The translations under genes were made by a program, and so were the position numbers. A model generated the notes under the pieces. It searched no databases. It was given only the letters and a program-made list of their open reading frames with translations, and was not told the DNA's origin. Of a stretch of 64,000 nt of DNA, positions 10,200 to 22,517 are shown in pieces. How positions within the stretch are numbered: the stretch's first letter is position 1; the number at the start of each line of letters is the position of its first letter. Source of the DNA: Guyanagaster necrorhizus (Eukaryota; Basidiomycota; Agaricomycetes; Agaricales; Physalacriaceae); NCBI RefSeq assembly GCF_019112545.1, contig NW_025064918.1:248001-312000 (forward strand), read 5' to 3'.

Positions 10200-13100
10200 A
10201 TGCCTGCTATCAATATCACAACTTCCAATCTTACTGATGACTTCTTCAAGCTTCTAGCTTCAATCTTAGAAACTCTCTTAAGCTTATTAACCATTATCAC
10301 ATTTTGCTGTAGATATCAATCAGTCACAGCTTGGATAGTCAGGCACTACTAATCATTTCAACAGATTTAACAGATCCTCAAAAATATCACTCCTGACCTC
10401 CCTCTCCATGACATCTCTCTCTTTGCCAGAAACTCCTTCCAGCCTGGAGCTGAAACCATATCCAAAGCCAGACCTAGTCATCCAGATGAAGGGGGCCTTC
10501 AGAAAGAGAAAGGACTCCAACAACCAATCTACCCCCCTTGAGCAGCTTGCTGACATGATCAGCATCCAAATATGGGATTCAAAAACCCATGGATCCTGAT
10601 GTGCTCAATCTCTGAGGAGCTCTCCAACCATGTCTCTGAGAGAACATCAACCACTGACCCTTCCACTGCTCCTCATGAACCTGGCATTGGAGACCATGCC
10701 TGGGACTCCATTTATGAGATTGCAGGACTTGTAGAAAGTGAGTCCAGATATGTCACTCCCCAAGAAAGCCTCAGTCCCTCAGTCCTCAGCTCTATCCTAT
10801 TGACTCTCAACAACCTCCATAATCTGAGAATTCTGGATGAGTTGACAGACACAGAAGAGAGAGAGCTTAATCACCAGCAGCAAGCAGACAATAAAGCATA
10901 TTATGATGCACAGTTCAGACAGCAAGCCAGAGAGGAGCAAGCAGCAGAGTTGAGACCTGCCCCATCAGAATATTATGAGCTCTATGAGAATGGGAAAGGA
11001 GACCTCTATTATGAAGGGGAAGGAAGTCCTATCCCAGAAACATCCACTGAAGAAGCCTAGCAGATCAGAGTCACAGACCTACCATCTGACTCAAATAGCA
11101 GTAATGAGTACTGGGAGTGGCCTGGATTGGTTTCTGACAGCAATGAGGATCTATGGGATGCAGATCAGTGGGCCACCACCAAAGTCTATACAGCCAACAA
11201 GGCAAGAAACCTTGATGATAACTATGAGCCTCTGCCCTCCACTTATGAAGAAAGCACTGGAAGCAGCAGATCCCTCCCTTCTGATGCCAGTTTAATACTC
11301 AAGAGATATGGAGTCTGAGTTCTCCCAGGAACTCAAGTCAGTAATAGGGCCCTCCAATGATTCCTTCATGAATGTATCACCACTCTCTTTCTCAATGAGG
11401 ACTTCTACAATGACTTTCACCAATATAGCAAGAGAGTGAAGAGAGAGAGAGAGTGGCAAATGAATAGCCAGGCCAGAGGAGCTGGATCCTCTCAACCTGT
11501 TCAGCAGTCTGCTGCTTGGAATAATGAGAAGCTCTCTAGCAACCATCTGACCTTCTGAGCCAATTGCCAATTGACCTGATGAGGAAGAGGACAGCAGGGA
11601 TGAGGTGGATGATGTTCCTCTTCAGACTGATTTGTTGCTGGAGTATGAGCTAACAGATGAAGAAGAACTGAAAAGGATGATACAGGAGGCACAGGCAGAG
11701 GAGTTTGAGGTGCTGTACCAGAAAGGGACAGTGACTCTATAGAAAGAGATTAGTTGGTGAATGACTCTTCTAGGTAGGAGATATGCAACTGCCAATGAAG
11801 AAGAAAAAAGATATATTTTACAATATGCTGCTACTGACCATATGATTTTTATCTATAACAGTACACACTCAGACAATCGACTAAAGGCCCTACTGGCCTT
11901 TTATTACAAGATGTAACTGATGCTGAACACTCTACTGGTACCTCTGCAATGAGCCATCTATATGACACCATCTATTCAAACCACTTGGACTCAGCCTTCT
12001 TGACTCATAATGCTGAGCCAAGAAGCCACCTATTGGCCTACTCAGCCTAAATCCCAAGAGCCACTATGGCCCATTGGGTTCTGAAATCCCTGAACTAATA
12101 AAGGAAGCTGACTCCTTGCCAGAGCTAGACAAGCCTTGACCTCTAAACCAATTGGTGACAACTCTGAAGCCACATGACTAGGCTTCACTATAAGGGATGG
12201 GCAGATCATGCAAAAGAAAGCAGGCTTCAAAGGAAGTCCCATAGCTGATGACCATTCTCTCCATTCCTTCCCTGGACCCCCAGCAGAATGGAAGCAATCT
12301 CTATTTGAAGAATACTCCAACCCAATGATGGCCTTACCTCAAAATGCCACTGTATTACAATGCAAGCCTGATCCCCTACAAAACCCCCAACCCTTTAAAG
12401 GTGCATCAGATGATATTGATCACTTTCTAATTGATTGCAAACAATACTTTGAAGTCTATACTGCTTATTTGGGGACAGACATGAATAAAGTAGCCTTTAC
12501 AGCATCATACTTTGAAAGCAAGGCCAAGTGATGGTGGATTCTGATTGCTCTGACCCTATGATCCACCACTTGACAACACTATCAATACTCATCTTGGCCT
12601 GTCTTTAAACAGATGGTCTGAGACAAATTTGTTGATTCCACTGTACAGGAAGTCCACAAGAATAAGATGAAGGAGCTTCACATGAAGGACAAGATTACCA
12701 GTGAATACTTTGATGAACTGAAATAATTAGGAATACTGGTGGGAGTACAGGAAAGTATCAATGATGATGGATGGATAGTGGAGTACCTCAAAATCATGAA
12801 TATTCTGAAGGGCTATGATGCCTGGAAGGTGCAGATCATAGAGATAAACAAGAAAAGGCTGTGACAGAAGGCAGCCAGTGTTGGGATAATGATGGATCAC
12901 AAGAAGCTGCAGAAAGAAAATGAGAAGAATATCAGAGGAGGAGCTTCCATCAAATCCAGCATAGCCACAACTCTGATGCCTTCCTACACTGCCCAGAAGA
13001 CAGGCACTGGGACAATATACACTGGCACCAGCAAACCAATAGACATTGATTGCCTCAAAAAAGAAGGCAAGTGCTTCAATTGCAGTCAGAAGAGGTACAT

Positions 13101-13290
13101 GTTCAAGGATTGCCTGAAGAAGAAGCACATGAGAGAAGACATCAGAGTGCAGATAGCTGAGCTGCAAAGGGAAGCCAAAGGACTGGATAACCCTGAAACA
13201 GACTTCAGGGTGTCAGTGGTAGCTATGGGTCAGACTCATATGCCTTCTGTAGATACAACTATTTATGAGTATTTGAATATACCCTGAGTT
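10200..13290 (+). pseudogene. Element N gag relic
   Basis: The expected start is the ATG at 10200, which aligns with MPSIN-type starts in B, C and E. The N-terminus has a hydrophobic stretch (DFFKLLASILETLL...). A long acidic/Ser-rich N-terminal region follows at about 10400-11700, including an open frame of 162 residues at 10572-11060. The capsid-like region begins with FKGASDDIDHFLIDCKQYF at about 12390-12450. The nucleocapsid at about 13066-13107 reads CFNCSQKRYMFKDC, where the zinc-binding His is Tyr (CAC to TAC). About 1000 codons in the original; many stops now. Gag would build the cytoplasmic particle. Confidence 0.75.
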
Positions 13291-13299
13291 TCTTAGACT

Positions 13300-16200
13300 A
13301 TGATCACACCTAAGGAATCACAATCTATCACAACTCAAATGCCTATGGGCTGAACAGGAGAAGAGACCTCCAATAAGTGGCTCAAGCCCTTCAACACTGA
13401 ATGGACCTGGTAAGCTATCAAAGAAGGAAAAGAGGTGGAAGCAATAGCTACTCTTAGGGGCTGGATTCATCAAACCAGAACTGAGGAGGCAGATCAAAGG
13501 TTAATAGAAGGATTACAGAAGACAGAGCAGCAGAAGGCTCTGGAATGGTTGGATGAGCTTTGAGGACCAAAGAAGTTTATCTGACAGCAGAAGACTCATG
13601 GCTGGGATCTGGTAACCAAGGCTCAAATCCAGACCCTTACCAACCAAGCCAACTTCATCATCACAGCCCTGATCAACAGTGGCTGTACTGGGAGTTCCAT
13701 TAACTGTGCTATTGTTGACAAGCATCACCTTCTGACCAAAGCCACCACAGCTCCTATTCCAGTTTACAATGCTGATGAAACCAAGAATCAAGCTGAGTCA
13801 ATCATGGAATTCATGAAACTTCACTTGACTATCAGAGACCATTCTAAATGAATTGACCTTGCTGTAATAGAGCTAGACACCAAGGAGCTGTTCTTAGGAT
13901 ACAACTGGCTGATTCGACATAATCCATTGATCAACTGGAAAACTGAGAGAATCACCTTTGCTCAGTGCTGCTGCTGAAAAACCCTATTTATACTCCCTGA
14001 CACAGACCCCAAGGACAAGTGAGATAAGAAGATGGCAGACAGAGAAATGATTCTTGCAGTGGATCTGGAAGAGGCTATTCAATTCCAAGTGATTCATCAT
14101 GCCAATGATTTAGTGGCTAAAGTCCATAAAGGAAAGGAGGAGAGGATGTTTGAGGAAATAGTTCCTGAATAGGCTCAAGACTACTGAGACCTCTTTGCCA
14201 AGGAGAGTTTCAATGAACTTTCCACTTCTAAACTCTGGGACTATGCAATAAAGTTGGTACCTAATGCCAATGTCAATCTGGACTGCAAAACTTATCCTCA
14301 GACACCTTGAACAGCAGGAGTTGGACAAATTTTTGGAAGAAAACCTTTCAAGCAGATGGATTTAACTATCAAAATCTCTAATGGCATCACCATTCTTTTT
14401 TGTGAAAAAGAAGGATGACAAACTATGGCTTATACAGGATTACTGATGACTCAATGAAATGACAATCAAGAACTAGTATCCACTCTCTCTTATATCAGAA
14501 CTAATGGATAAACTCCAGAGAGCCCAATTCTATACCAAACTGGATGTCTGATGGGGGTACAATAACATGAGGATCAAGGAAGGAGACAAGTGGAAAGCAG
14601 CATTCAGAACCAACTGGAGGCTGTTCAAACTAATGGTAATGTTCTTTGGTTTGACCAACTCCCCTACCACCTTCCAGTGGATGATGAATGATATCTTCAA
14701 GGATCTTATTGCCATAGAGAAAGTAACCATCTATTTCGACAATATCCTGATAATGTCCCAAGACAGAGAGGAACATCAATGACTTGTATGTCAAGTGCTT
14801 GAGCTAATGAGAAAGAATAAACTCTTTCTCAAGGCTGAAAAGTGTGAGTTTGAAGTGTTAGAAATGGAGTACTTGGAGGTAATCATCAGCAAAGGGAGCA
14901 TCCAAATGGATCCAATCAAGGTGGCTGAGGTAACAGAGTAGCCAGAACCAACTAAAAAGAAGGAGTTGCAATCATTCCTAGGCTTCACAAACTTTTATCA
15001 CTGATTCATATGAGATTACAGCAAGATCATACAACCAATGACCCAATTAACTGAAAATGCACTATGGGTTTAGAGAATGTTCCAGCAATTAGCATTTGCA
15101 GAACTCAAGAGATGGTTAGCAGAGGATGTAGTACTGGCAATTCTCAGCCAGAAGGAGAGATTTCAAGTCAAGGCAGACTCAAGCAAAGGGGTGATCAGGG
15201 CAGTGCTATTGCAGGAACAAGATGGAAAATGGAGGCCAGTTGCATTCCTCTCTAAGGCACTTACAACAATAGAGTGGAACTATGAGATCTATGACAAGGA
15301 GCTCTTAGCCATTATGCTTGTCCTAGCAGAATGGCAACACTACCTCATTGGGGCAATCCAAGTCTTCAAAGTTTGGACCAATCACCAGAACCTATGATAC
15401 TTCTGTCTCTCTCAAAAGCTCAACCAATGACAGGCCTGATAGGTGACAGAGCTATCCAAATATCAATACACTCTCCATCACAAGGCTGGCTCAGCAAACA
15501 AGAAGGCTGACCTGCTCAGCCACAGGGCTGATCACAATCAAGAGAGGAAGGACAACAAAGGGATGGTATTGCTCAAACCTAAGCACTTTAGAGCTATGAT
15601 AATGCTGACAGAGGAGGAGATACATAACAAGATCCAGAGTGCCATATGTCAACTCAACCTGTAGGACCAGAGGATCACAATATCCCTAAACTATAAATGT
15701 GGCATTTCCTGAAATAATGATCTTCTCTTCTATGATGGCTGACTCTATATTCCTTGAGATCACCTATTATGAGGAGAGATTATGGCCATGAGCCATGACC
15801 ATGCAATGGCTGGACATCCAGAGATAGCCAAGATAAAGAAGTTGGTATTAAAAGAGTATTAGTGGCCAAAGATGATGAAAGATGTCAAGAAATATGTCAA
15901 GAGATGTGAAACCTGTCAAAGAGCCAAGTCCTTGATCTGAGCCTAAGTGGCACCATTACACTTGAATGAGATATCATCACAACCATGGATTCACATCTCA
16001 GTCAACATGATCACTGGACTTCCAGACTGCAATGGTTATGATGCAATTATCATCATCATCAATTGCTTCTCCAAAATGATCATTTTGATTGCATGTTCAA
16101 CTGAACTATTCTCAGAAGAGTGGGCAAAGATACTCTATGATGAGGTATATGCCAAATATAGAATGCCACAAGTCATCATTTTGGATCGAGAACTGCAATT

Positions 16201-17061
16201 CATCTCAAAGTTCATCAATGATTTATATCAACTCCTCAACATCCAAAGCAATATCTCCATAGCATATCACCCACAAATAGACAGTCAAATAGAACATGTC
16301 AACCAAGAAATCAAAAAATACCTCCAGATGTTCATAAATTATCAACAGAATGACTGGACTGAATGGCTTGCTCTTGCAGCCTTTCAGCACAACAACCACA
16401 TCTATTCTGCTACTGGCAAGAGCCCTTTGTTTATTAACTATGAGTGACATCCAAATGTAGCCAAAACAATATATACACACACAATAATGCCAGCATCCAC
16501 TGATTTCACCTTGAACATGGCAAAAATTCATCTTAAAACCAAAACAGCTCTACAAAAAGCCACTGACACTATGAAAATACAATACAATAAATATCAATGC
16601 CCAGCACACTCATATCAAATAAACAACAAAGTCTGGCTTGATATAATGAATCTCTATCTCCTTTGCTCCAAACAAAAACTTGACAACAAATATACTGGCC
16701 CATTCCAGATTACCACAAAGATAGGCCTCTCCACCTACAAACTCAAACTTTCTCTCCACTGGCAAATCTATAACATATTCAACAAAGCTCTCCTAACACT
16801 GTTTATTGCTTCTGCCTTTCCAAACCAAGAATGACCACTGCCATCATCACCTGACTTGATTGATGATAAAGAACATTATGAAGTAGATCAAGTACTCCAC
16901 CACAAAATGTGATGAGTACATAAATGTGGTAGTGGCATGATGACAACAGTTGACTATTTGGTCAGCTGGAAGGATTACAGACTAGAATCAAATTCATGGG
17001 TCAATGAGTGGCACATGAATGCTGATGATATAATACATGACTATGAACTATCACTAAATTG
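13300..17061 (+). pseudogene. Element N pol relic (PR-RT-RH-IN-chromodomain)
   Basis: The protease is at about 13657-13860 (ALINSGCTGSSIN, catalytic Asp changed to Asn). Reverse transcriptase spans about 14270-15010 and has FFGLTNSPTTFQWMMND and YFDNILIMS, where the second catalytic Asp of YxDD is Asn. RNase H is at about 15077-15400. Integrase is at about 15700-16840 with HISVNMITGLP and ILDRELQF (first catalytic Asp is Asn). The chromodomain is at about 16855-17061, ending YELSLN then a stop as in the young copies. Changed catalytic residues agree with G-to-A changes. Confidence 0.85.
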
Positions 17062-17167
17062 ACCAACTTAATGGTCAATGTCTTTATAAATCTTATGAGA
17101 AGAAGGACAGGCTATCTGCAACAAGGACCCCTAGACTTATCTCTAAATTAAGCCATCAGGATGATGG

Positions 17168-17184
17168 TCTTAAGGAGAGGATAA
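17168..17184 (+). promoter_or_regulatory. Element N polypurine tract region
   Basis: The purine-rich TAAGGAGAGGATAA directly precedes the 3' LTR. This is where plus-strand DNA priming takes place in LTR retrotransposons. The young copies have GAGGGGGTAA on their sense strand at the same place. Confidence 0.6.
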
Positions 17185-17662
17185 TGTTATGATTTTTCCA
17201 CTTTTATTCTTTTCTTTCACAGTATTAATCTCTATTTATGCTTAGTCAGAGCATCTAATCCAGTGCTTAGGATCATGGGACAACATTAGAACCATAGGGA
17301 TGTTTTGATCAGCATAGCCATCAACAATCTGAAATATGAGTGATGCTCTGACATAAGACAATTGGCTTATTGTAGATAACCACAGCATTCTAGAACAATG
17401 AACACTATAGCACAGACACTTATAATTAGCTATACTATATTTATCTAAGAGACAAACAGTATATAAGTAGTGTAGCTAGCAGCTTGTATCTCTAGTCTTG
17501 AACTATTCTTTATTCTACTGCTTTACCTTGAGTCAACTACTTGCTTTGATCTTGGAACACAACAACTATAAACACATTAAGTGGACTTAAGCATGATTGT
17601 ATGAATGCAATACAGCACTTATTTATCACATGTCTTAGTTCACATGTCACTCAGATCTAACA
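17185..17662 (+). repeat. Element N 3' LTR
   Basis: It has the same length as the 5' LTR (478 bp) and runs TGTTATGATTTTTCC to CAGATCTAACA, followed by the TSD ATTAG. Differences from the 5' copy are transitions only by my comparison. Confidence 0.93.
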
Positions 17663-17667
17663 ATTAG

Positions 17668-18596
17668 CTTCTTCTGTCTGGTGAAGACAGAGCCAGAGAT
17701 GGTCTTCCTCTCACTGAAAGAGGGAGTTATGCCTGTCTTAGTTGGTGTCTGCTGTCTGGTCTCTTTGCTGCTTCCTCTTAGCTTCTTGTCACTGTTTTGA
17801 TGGAAGGTGCTTGCCACCTTCTGCTGCTGTCATTCTCAGTTTATAATCATGATCCTCTCCTTCCACTCCTCATACTCTTTCAGCATATTGATAGCAATAT
17901 CAGAAATGATCTTAGTGTAAAAGGCCAGGACTCTGATCTTCAGGACTTCAATAAGGTGTCCAGTTTTAGAGAGGTCTTCATAAAGGCCAGTGAGCTTGGC
18001 AAGCATTTCCAGCTTGCTAAAGTATTCACTGGCCATCTTGTCACTCATACAGAGCTCCTTCATCTTGTTCTTATAGACATCTTATACTACAGAGTCAGTG
18101 AATTTGTCATGTACCACTGCTTTGAAGTCAGCCTATGATGGCAGACAGTGATGTCCTCTGGTTATAGAGTATAAGTCTATTAATTTCATCATCCACCACT
18201 CTTTTGCCTTGTCTTCAAAGTATAATGCAGTGAAGACAACTCAGTATATATCAGCAGTGAGGTAGGCAATGTATGCTTGGAAGTATACTTCACAGTCAGT
18301 AAGAAAGCAGTCAATATTGTCCAAGTGCCCTTTGAAGAAGTGAGGCTTCTGCATAAGTTCTGGTTTATATTGGATGAGAGAAGCATCAACAGTGAGAGAG
18401 TCCATCAGATTCAGATACTCACTGAATGGAGGGTTATTCCATTCTCAGGGAGGACCAGGAAGCAAATGTAAGGAATGGTTGTTGGCAACCAGGCTTTCTA
18501 TCCTCATTCCTCACTTCTTCCTGATTCATCTGTTAATGATTTCAAAGCTGGGCTTTTGGGCTTCAGAGTCATCTTGATCTTCTTTGGCTTGATCAT
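17668..18596 (-). pseudogene. Element A gag relic, capsid part
   Basis: The minus-strand frame has capsid-type phrases also seen in D and N, for example MKELCMSDKMASEYFSKLEML followed by AKLTGLYEDL, and then KVLAFYTKIISDIAINMLKEYEEWKERI-type text. The segment adjoining 17667 reads FTRQKKL, which joins to IDINWLK at 9659-9663, restoring the frame across element N. A solo LTR interrupts the upstream end at 18597. About 23 more bases of gag follow at 19050-19072, before element D. Confidence 0.7.
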
Positions 18597-19049
18597 TGTG
18601 ATGACTTTTCTATTTTCTTTTTCAATTAACTCCTATTTATGCTTAGTCAAAGTGTCTATACCAGTGCTTAGGACCATGAGACAGGCTTAGTCACTATAAT
18701 AGGCCAAGTCTGCTATTGTTCTCTGATACAGTGACATTCCTCAATGATGAATACTCTTTTGTAGATAGTCATGACACTTAAGGACAACAAGCATCATAAT
18801 CTAGAAACACACAATTAGTAGTGATATATTTATCTTATGAACAAGTAGTATATAAGTAATATAGCTCTTGCTGTATATCTCCAGCTTCAAGCTAAAGTTT
18901 ATCTTCACTATTTTATCTTAAGTTAATTATCTTTGGCCTTGAGATGTATGACTGCTATACACATATAGTAGACTCAGGTATAACTATACAAACTAGATAC
19001 AGCATCTGTTTATCACATGTTATTGGTTATGTGTCACTTGGGCTTAACA
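18597..19049 (+). repeat. Solo gypsy LTR
   Basis: A 453-bp LTR runs from TGTGATGACTTTTC to TTGGGCTTAACA, with a perfect TSD ATCAT at 18592-18596 and 19050-19054. No internal region is present, so it arose by LTR-LTR recombination after insertion into element A gag. Confidence 0.9.
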
Positions 19050-19072
19050 ATCATTAGAATCTGGTTTATTAG

Positions 19073-19535
19073 TGTTATAGATCTTTTGCTTTTTTCCTTA
19101 GCTGACCCCTATTTATGCTTAGTCAGAGCACTTAAAGCAAGCACTTAAGGCTATGGGACAGGCTTAGTCACCACAACAAAGCCCAGTCAGTCATTGTCTT
19201 TTGATGTGATAGTATTGCTCAGTGACACACAACAAGACTTTTGTAGATAGTAACAATGCTCAAGGACAAAGAGCATAATGACTATGAAGAACACAATAAG
19301 TAGTAGTATTTATATTGCTATAAACAAACTGTATATAAGTAGAATAGCTCTTGCTAGTATAACCTCAGCTTTGAGCTAAAGTTTATTCACACTATTTCAT
19401 TCTTGAGCCACTTGTCTTTGGTCTTGAAAGCACACAGATCAACAAAGCATAACAGTAAACTTAGGTGTGACTGTACAAACTTGATACAGTGCCCATTTAT
19501 TATATGTTTTGATCATGTGCAACCTAGGTCTAACA
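19073..19535 (+). repeat. Element D 5' LTR
   Basis: It runs from TGTTATAGATC to GGTCTAACA (463 bp). It has a TATA-like GTATATAAG at about 19331 and the self-primer partner AGCTTTGAGCTAA at 19367-19379. The primer site TTAGCTTGAAGCT follows at 19537-19549. The two differ only at the central CpG-derived dinucleotide. Confidence 0.88.
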
Positions 19536-19593
19536 ATTAGCTTGAAGCTTTTGCTTTCCTTTTCTTATGCATAATAAGCACAAAGAAAACTGA

Positions 19594-19985
19594 ATGCCAC
19601 CTTCTTAAACAACAACTTCTGATCTCATCAATGACTTCTTTAAGCTCCTAGCTTCTATCATTAGAACACTTCTAGACTTACTGGTGATCATACAACTTTA
19701 TCAAGAGTGACAATCAGTAGCAGCATGGATAGTCAGACACTACCAAGCTTTTCAACAGATACAGCAGATTCTTTATAATATCACCCTAGATCACCCCTTC
19801 CATAATATTCTGCCCTTTATCTGAGTCTCCTTCCAGCCTCTGCTCAGACCCATACTTCAAACTGAGTCTGAGAAAATGCATTTGAGGAGCATTCAAGAAG
19901 AAGAACATTGGTACTCCCCTAGACCAGCCAGACCAGGATTCAGACACTAGAACAATTGACTCACAGACTTCAGGAATCTGTGGGT
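19594..19985 (+). pseudogene. Element D gag relic, N-terminal part
   Basis: It starts at the ATG at 19594 (context ACTGAATGCC, shared with N, B and E). An early stop is followed by DFFKLLASIIRTLLDLLVII, a hydrophobic segment conserved in the sister elements. Several stops follow. Element B splits it at 19986, and gag continues at 37836. Confidence 0.7.
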
Positions 19986-20407
19986 TGTTAGACCCAAGCT
20001 GCACATGATCATAAACATATGATAAACTGTCATCACTTTGCACTTCAAGTGAAATAACAGTCCACTGATGTGATTATAGATCAGTGTGCTACAAGGTCTT
20101 GTGATTGGCTTGAGAGTAGAATGGTATAGAGATAAACTTTAGCTTGAAGCTGGGTTTAACAGCAAGAGCAAGCCTCCTTATATACTGTACATGGTGGAAA
20201 TAAATATAATACAGCCTATTGTACATTTCCAAGTCCTTGTGCCCATTGTCCTTGGATGTCACTACTGTACACAAAAGGTCAATTGTGCATTGTCAAGGGC
20301 TGATTGCTACACTAGAGGACAATGATAGATTGGCTCATCATATGATGACTAAGCATGAATAGAGGTTAACTTGTTGAAAGGGATAGGAAAAGAGAAAAAT
20401 TGTAACA
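19986..20407 (-). repeat. Element B 3' LTR
   Basis: It runs TGTTAGACCCAAGC to AAAATTGTAACA. It is very similar to 37368-37835 over most of its length, with about 45-50 bp missing near the right end. Confidence 0.88.
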
Positions 20408-20439
20408 TTACCCTCTCCTTAAGACTATCATTCCAATGG

Positions 20440-21964
20440 CTTAATTAAAGGATATTTCATAGTCATGGATGGTGTCTACAGCATCTATGTGTTTTTCATT
20501 TACCCATTGGTTGGACTCTGGTCTATAACCCTTCTAGCTAATGAGGTAGTCCACTGTTGTTGTTGTTGTTCTGCTGCCACATGCTTTGATTTTATAAAGT
20601 TTATGATCTAAGATCTGATTGATTTTATAATGTTCCTTATTATTGATAAGGTCAGGTGGTGGAGGAGGTGGATGTTTCTGGTTTGGGAAAGCAGAGGCAA
20701 TGAAGGGGCTGAGTAGTGTTTCATTAAATACATTGTGGATTTTCCAATGGAGAGAGATGTGGAGTTTGTATGCCGACAGTCTAATTTTGATGAGAATCAG
20801 GAATGATACCATTTGTTTATCATCGAGTTTCTTCTTCAGTCACAGGAGGTGAAGGTTTCTGGTGTCTAGCCAGACTTTATCATTAATCTTATACCAATAG
20901 AATGGTGATCAGTGTTTGTTATATTGGGCCTTCATTGCAGAGGCTACATGGTTTAAGGCTGTTTTGGTTTTTTTATGAATGCAGGTCATCATGGTGGCAA
21001 AGTTGAATAAGATGGATATAGTGGTATTTGCCTTTGTGGTATGAGAGACAAGTGGGTGGTGACCATGATTATTAATAAAGAATGGAGTCTTGCCAGTGGC
21101 TGAGTGAACATGATTGTTGTGTTGGAATGCAGTGAGGGCTAGCCAGTTGACTCAGTCATCCTGGCAGTAATTGATGAAGAGCTGCAGATACTTTTCAATT
21201 CCTTAATTAACACACTCTGTTTGACTGTCAGTTTGAGAATGATATGCAGTCAATGCATTTCAGTGAATGTGGAGTAGTTGATACAGGTCATCCAAGAATT
21301 TGGAGATAAACTGTGGGCTGTGATCAGAGATTACAACTTGCAGCATTCTATATTTGGCATATACCTCATCACAAAGAAACTTAGCCCATCCTTCTGAGGT
21401 TAATTCCATTGAATATGTGATCAGAATGATTGCCTTTGAGAACCTGTCCATAATGATGAGGATAGCATCATATCTATTATATTCTGGCAGACTGGTGATC
21501 ATGTTCACTGTGATATGGATCCATGGTGATGAAGGGACCTTGTTAGGGTGGAGAGATGCTGCTTGTTGTTGGGTGGAGGGTTTGCTGCATTGGCAAGTTT
21601 TGCATCCTTTGATATATTGGTTGATATCATGTCTCAGCTTCAGCCACCAGTATTCCTGCAAGATAAGCTCTTTGGTTTTTGCAATCTCCAGATGTCTGGC
21701 TGTTGCATAGTCATGGTATATGGTGATGATCTCACTTCAGAGCTCTTGGTCTCAGGAAATATAGATTCTTCCATCATATCAGATTATCTCTCCTTCCTTC
21801 ATCATTCCTCCTTCATGATTAAGGGATGGGACCATGCATTGATTCTACTTACTGGTATCTCATATAATGCTTTTGATCTGTTTATGAATCTCCTCTTCTG
21901 TTGGTATTATCATTGCTCAGAAATGTTTCAGCTTTAACAGGATAATGCTATTGTTATCATCCCT
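20440..21964 (-). pseudogene. Element B pol relic, integrase and chromodomain part
   Basis: Integrase is clear at 21260-21661: IKGCKTCQCSKPSTQ for the zinc finger, HITVNMITSLPEYN (first catalytic Asp changed to Asn), and ISDHSPQF where the intact copy has ISDRGPQF. A chromodomain-proximal frame follows at 20534-20812 (KLYKIKACG, TTTVDYLIS). The element is cut at 21964 by the LTR of element C. RNase H and RT resume at 29892. Confidence 0.8.
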
Positions 21965-22480
21965 TGTTAAGCCCAAACTCCATGTGACTATTAACATGTG
22001 ATAAACAGTTCAGAACCTTGCACTTTGAGTTAGACTGACTGAGTTCACTGATGTGTTAACAGGTGTGTGGCCAAGGCAGTTGCAAGTTGCTCAAGATAGG
22101 ATGATGAAGAATAAACTTTAGCTTGAAGCTGAGGTATTACAGTGAGAGCTATGCTACTTAAATACTGTTCTGTTATCTGGCTATTAATAAATGTTCACAA
22201 AAGATATTGTCTGTCATAGAGCTGTTACCCCTGCTGTTGCCAGGCTCTCCACAAAAGCTGTTGTCTTGCTGTTATGTTGTTACTGTGATGCCGCAGTTTG
22301 AGAACAAAAGGAGCATTGTCTCTCTCTTCACAGCACACAGCAGTGTGATAAGACCAAGACTGACTGGATTGCTGACTAAGCCTTCCCATGGTCCTAAGTG
22401 CTGGCCTAAGTGCCCTGACTAAGCAAAGATAGGGGTCATTTCTGAGGAAAAAGAAAAAGAAATGAGGAAAAATCGTAACA
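21965..22480 (-). repeat. Element C 3' LTR
   Basis: It runs TGTTAAGCCCAAAC to AAAATCGTAACA (516 bp). The first about 390 bp are nearly identical to the 5' LTR at 29387, and the last part is not. Confidence 0.9.
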
Positions 22481-22517
22481 TTATCTTCTCCTTAAGACCA
22501 TCATCCTGATGGTTAAG

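Larger units (their letters stand above)
9664..17662 (+). mobile_element. Element N: full-length Ty3/gypsy chromovirus inside element A gag
   Basis: It is 8.0 kb with two 478-bp LTRs, a self-primer site after the 5' LTR, a purine-rich tract before the 3' LTR, and a perfect TSD ATTAG at 9659-9663 and 17663-17667. It encodes gag then PR-RT-RH-IN-chromodomain on the plus strand. Many stops and frameshifts make it non-autonomous. The two LTRs differ at about 35 of 478 positions by my hand count, all of them transitions. Confidence 0.95.
798..19072 (-). mobile_element. Element A: old Ty3/gypsy chromovirus, outermost of the nest
   Basis: The element reads on the minus strand. In window order it consists of a 3' LTR (798-1180 and 5453-5533, split by copia), pol (about 5570-9075), gag (about 9240-9663, 17668-18596 and 19050-19072), and then loss of the gag N-terminus and 5' LTR where element D begins. 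Four later insertions interrupt it. CpG is almost absent and the frames carry many stops, so it is dead. Order and domains match the young copies at 57-64 kb. The 5 bp before its left LTR are CTCAT. The matching right copy is not seen, consistent with loss of the 5' end. Confidence 0.8.
19073..19985 (+). mobile_element. Element D, 5' part (gypsy, plus strand)
   Basis: The 5' LTR (19073-19535), primer site and first about 390 bp of gag are followed at 19986 by the LTR of element B. The element resumes at 37836. ATTAG precedes the 5' LTR (19068-19072). The bases after this LTR are also ATTAG, but there they are the start of the primer-site region, so they do not prove a TSD. Confidence 0.85.

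Noticed and set aside
19536..19540. ATTAG after the element D 5' LTR as a target duplication showing a solo LTR
   Set aside because: The same ATTAG begins the primer-site region in N, E and other copies, and the following 450 bp align with gag of element N. So this is a 5' LTR with internal sequence, not a solo LTR.
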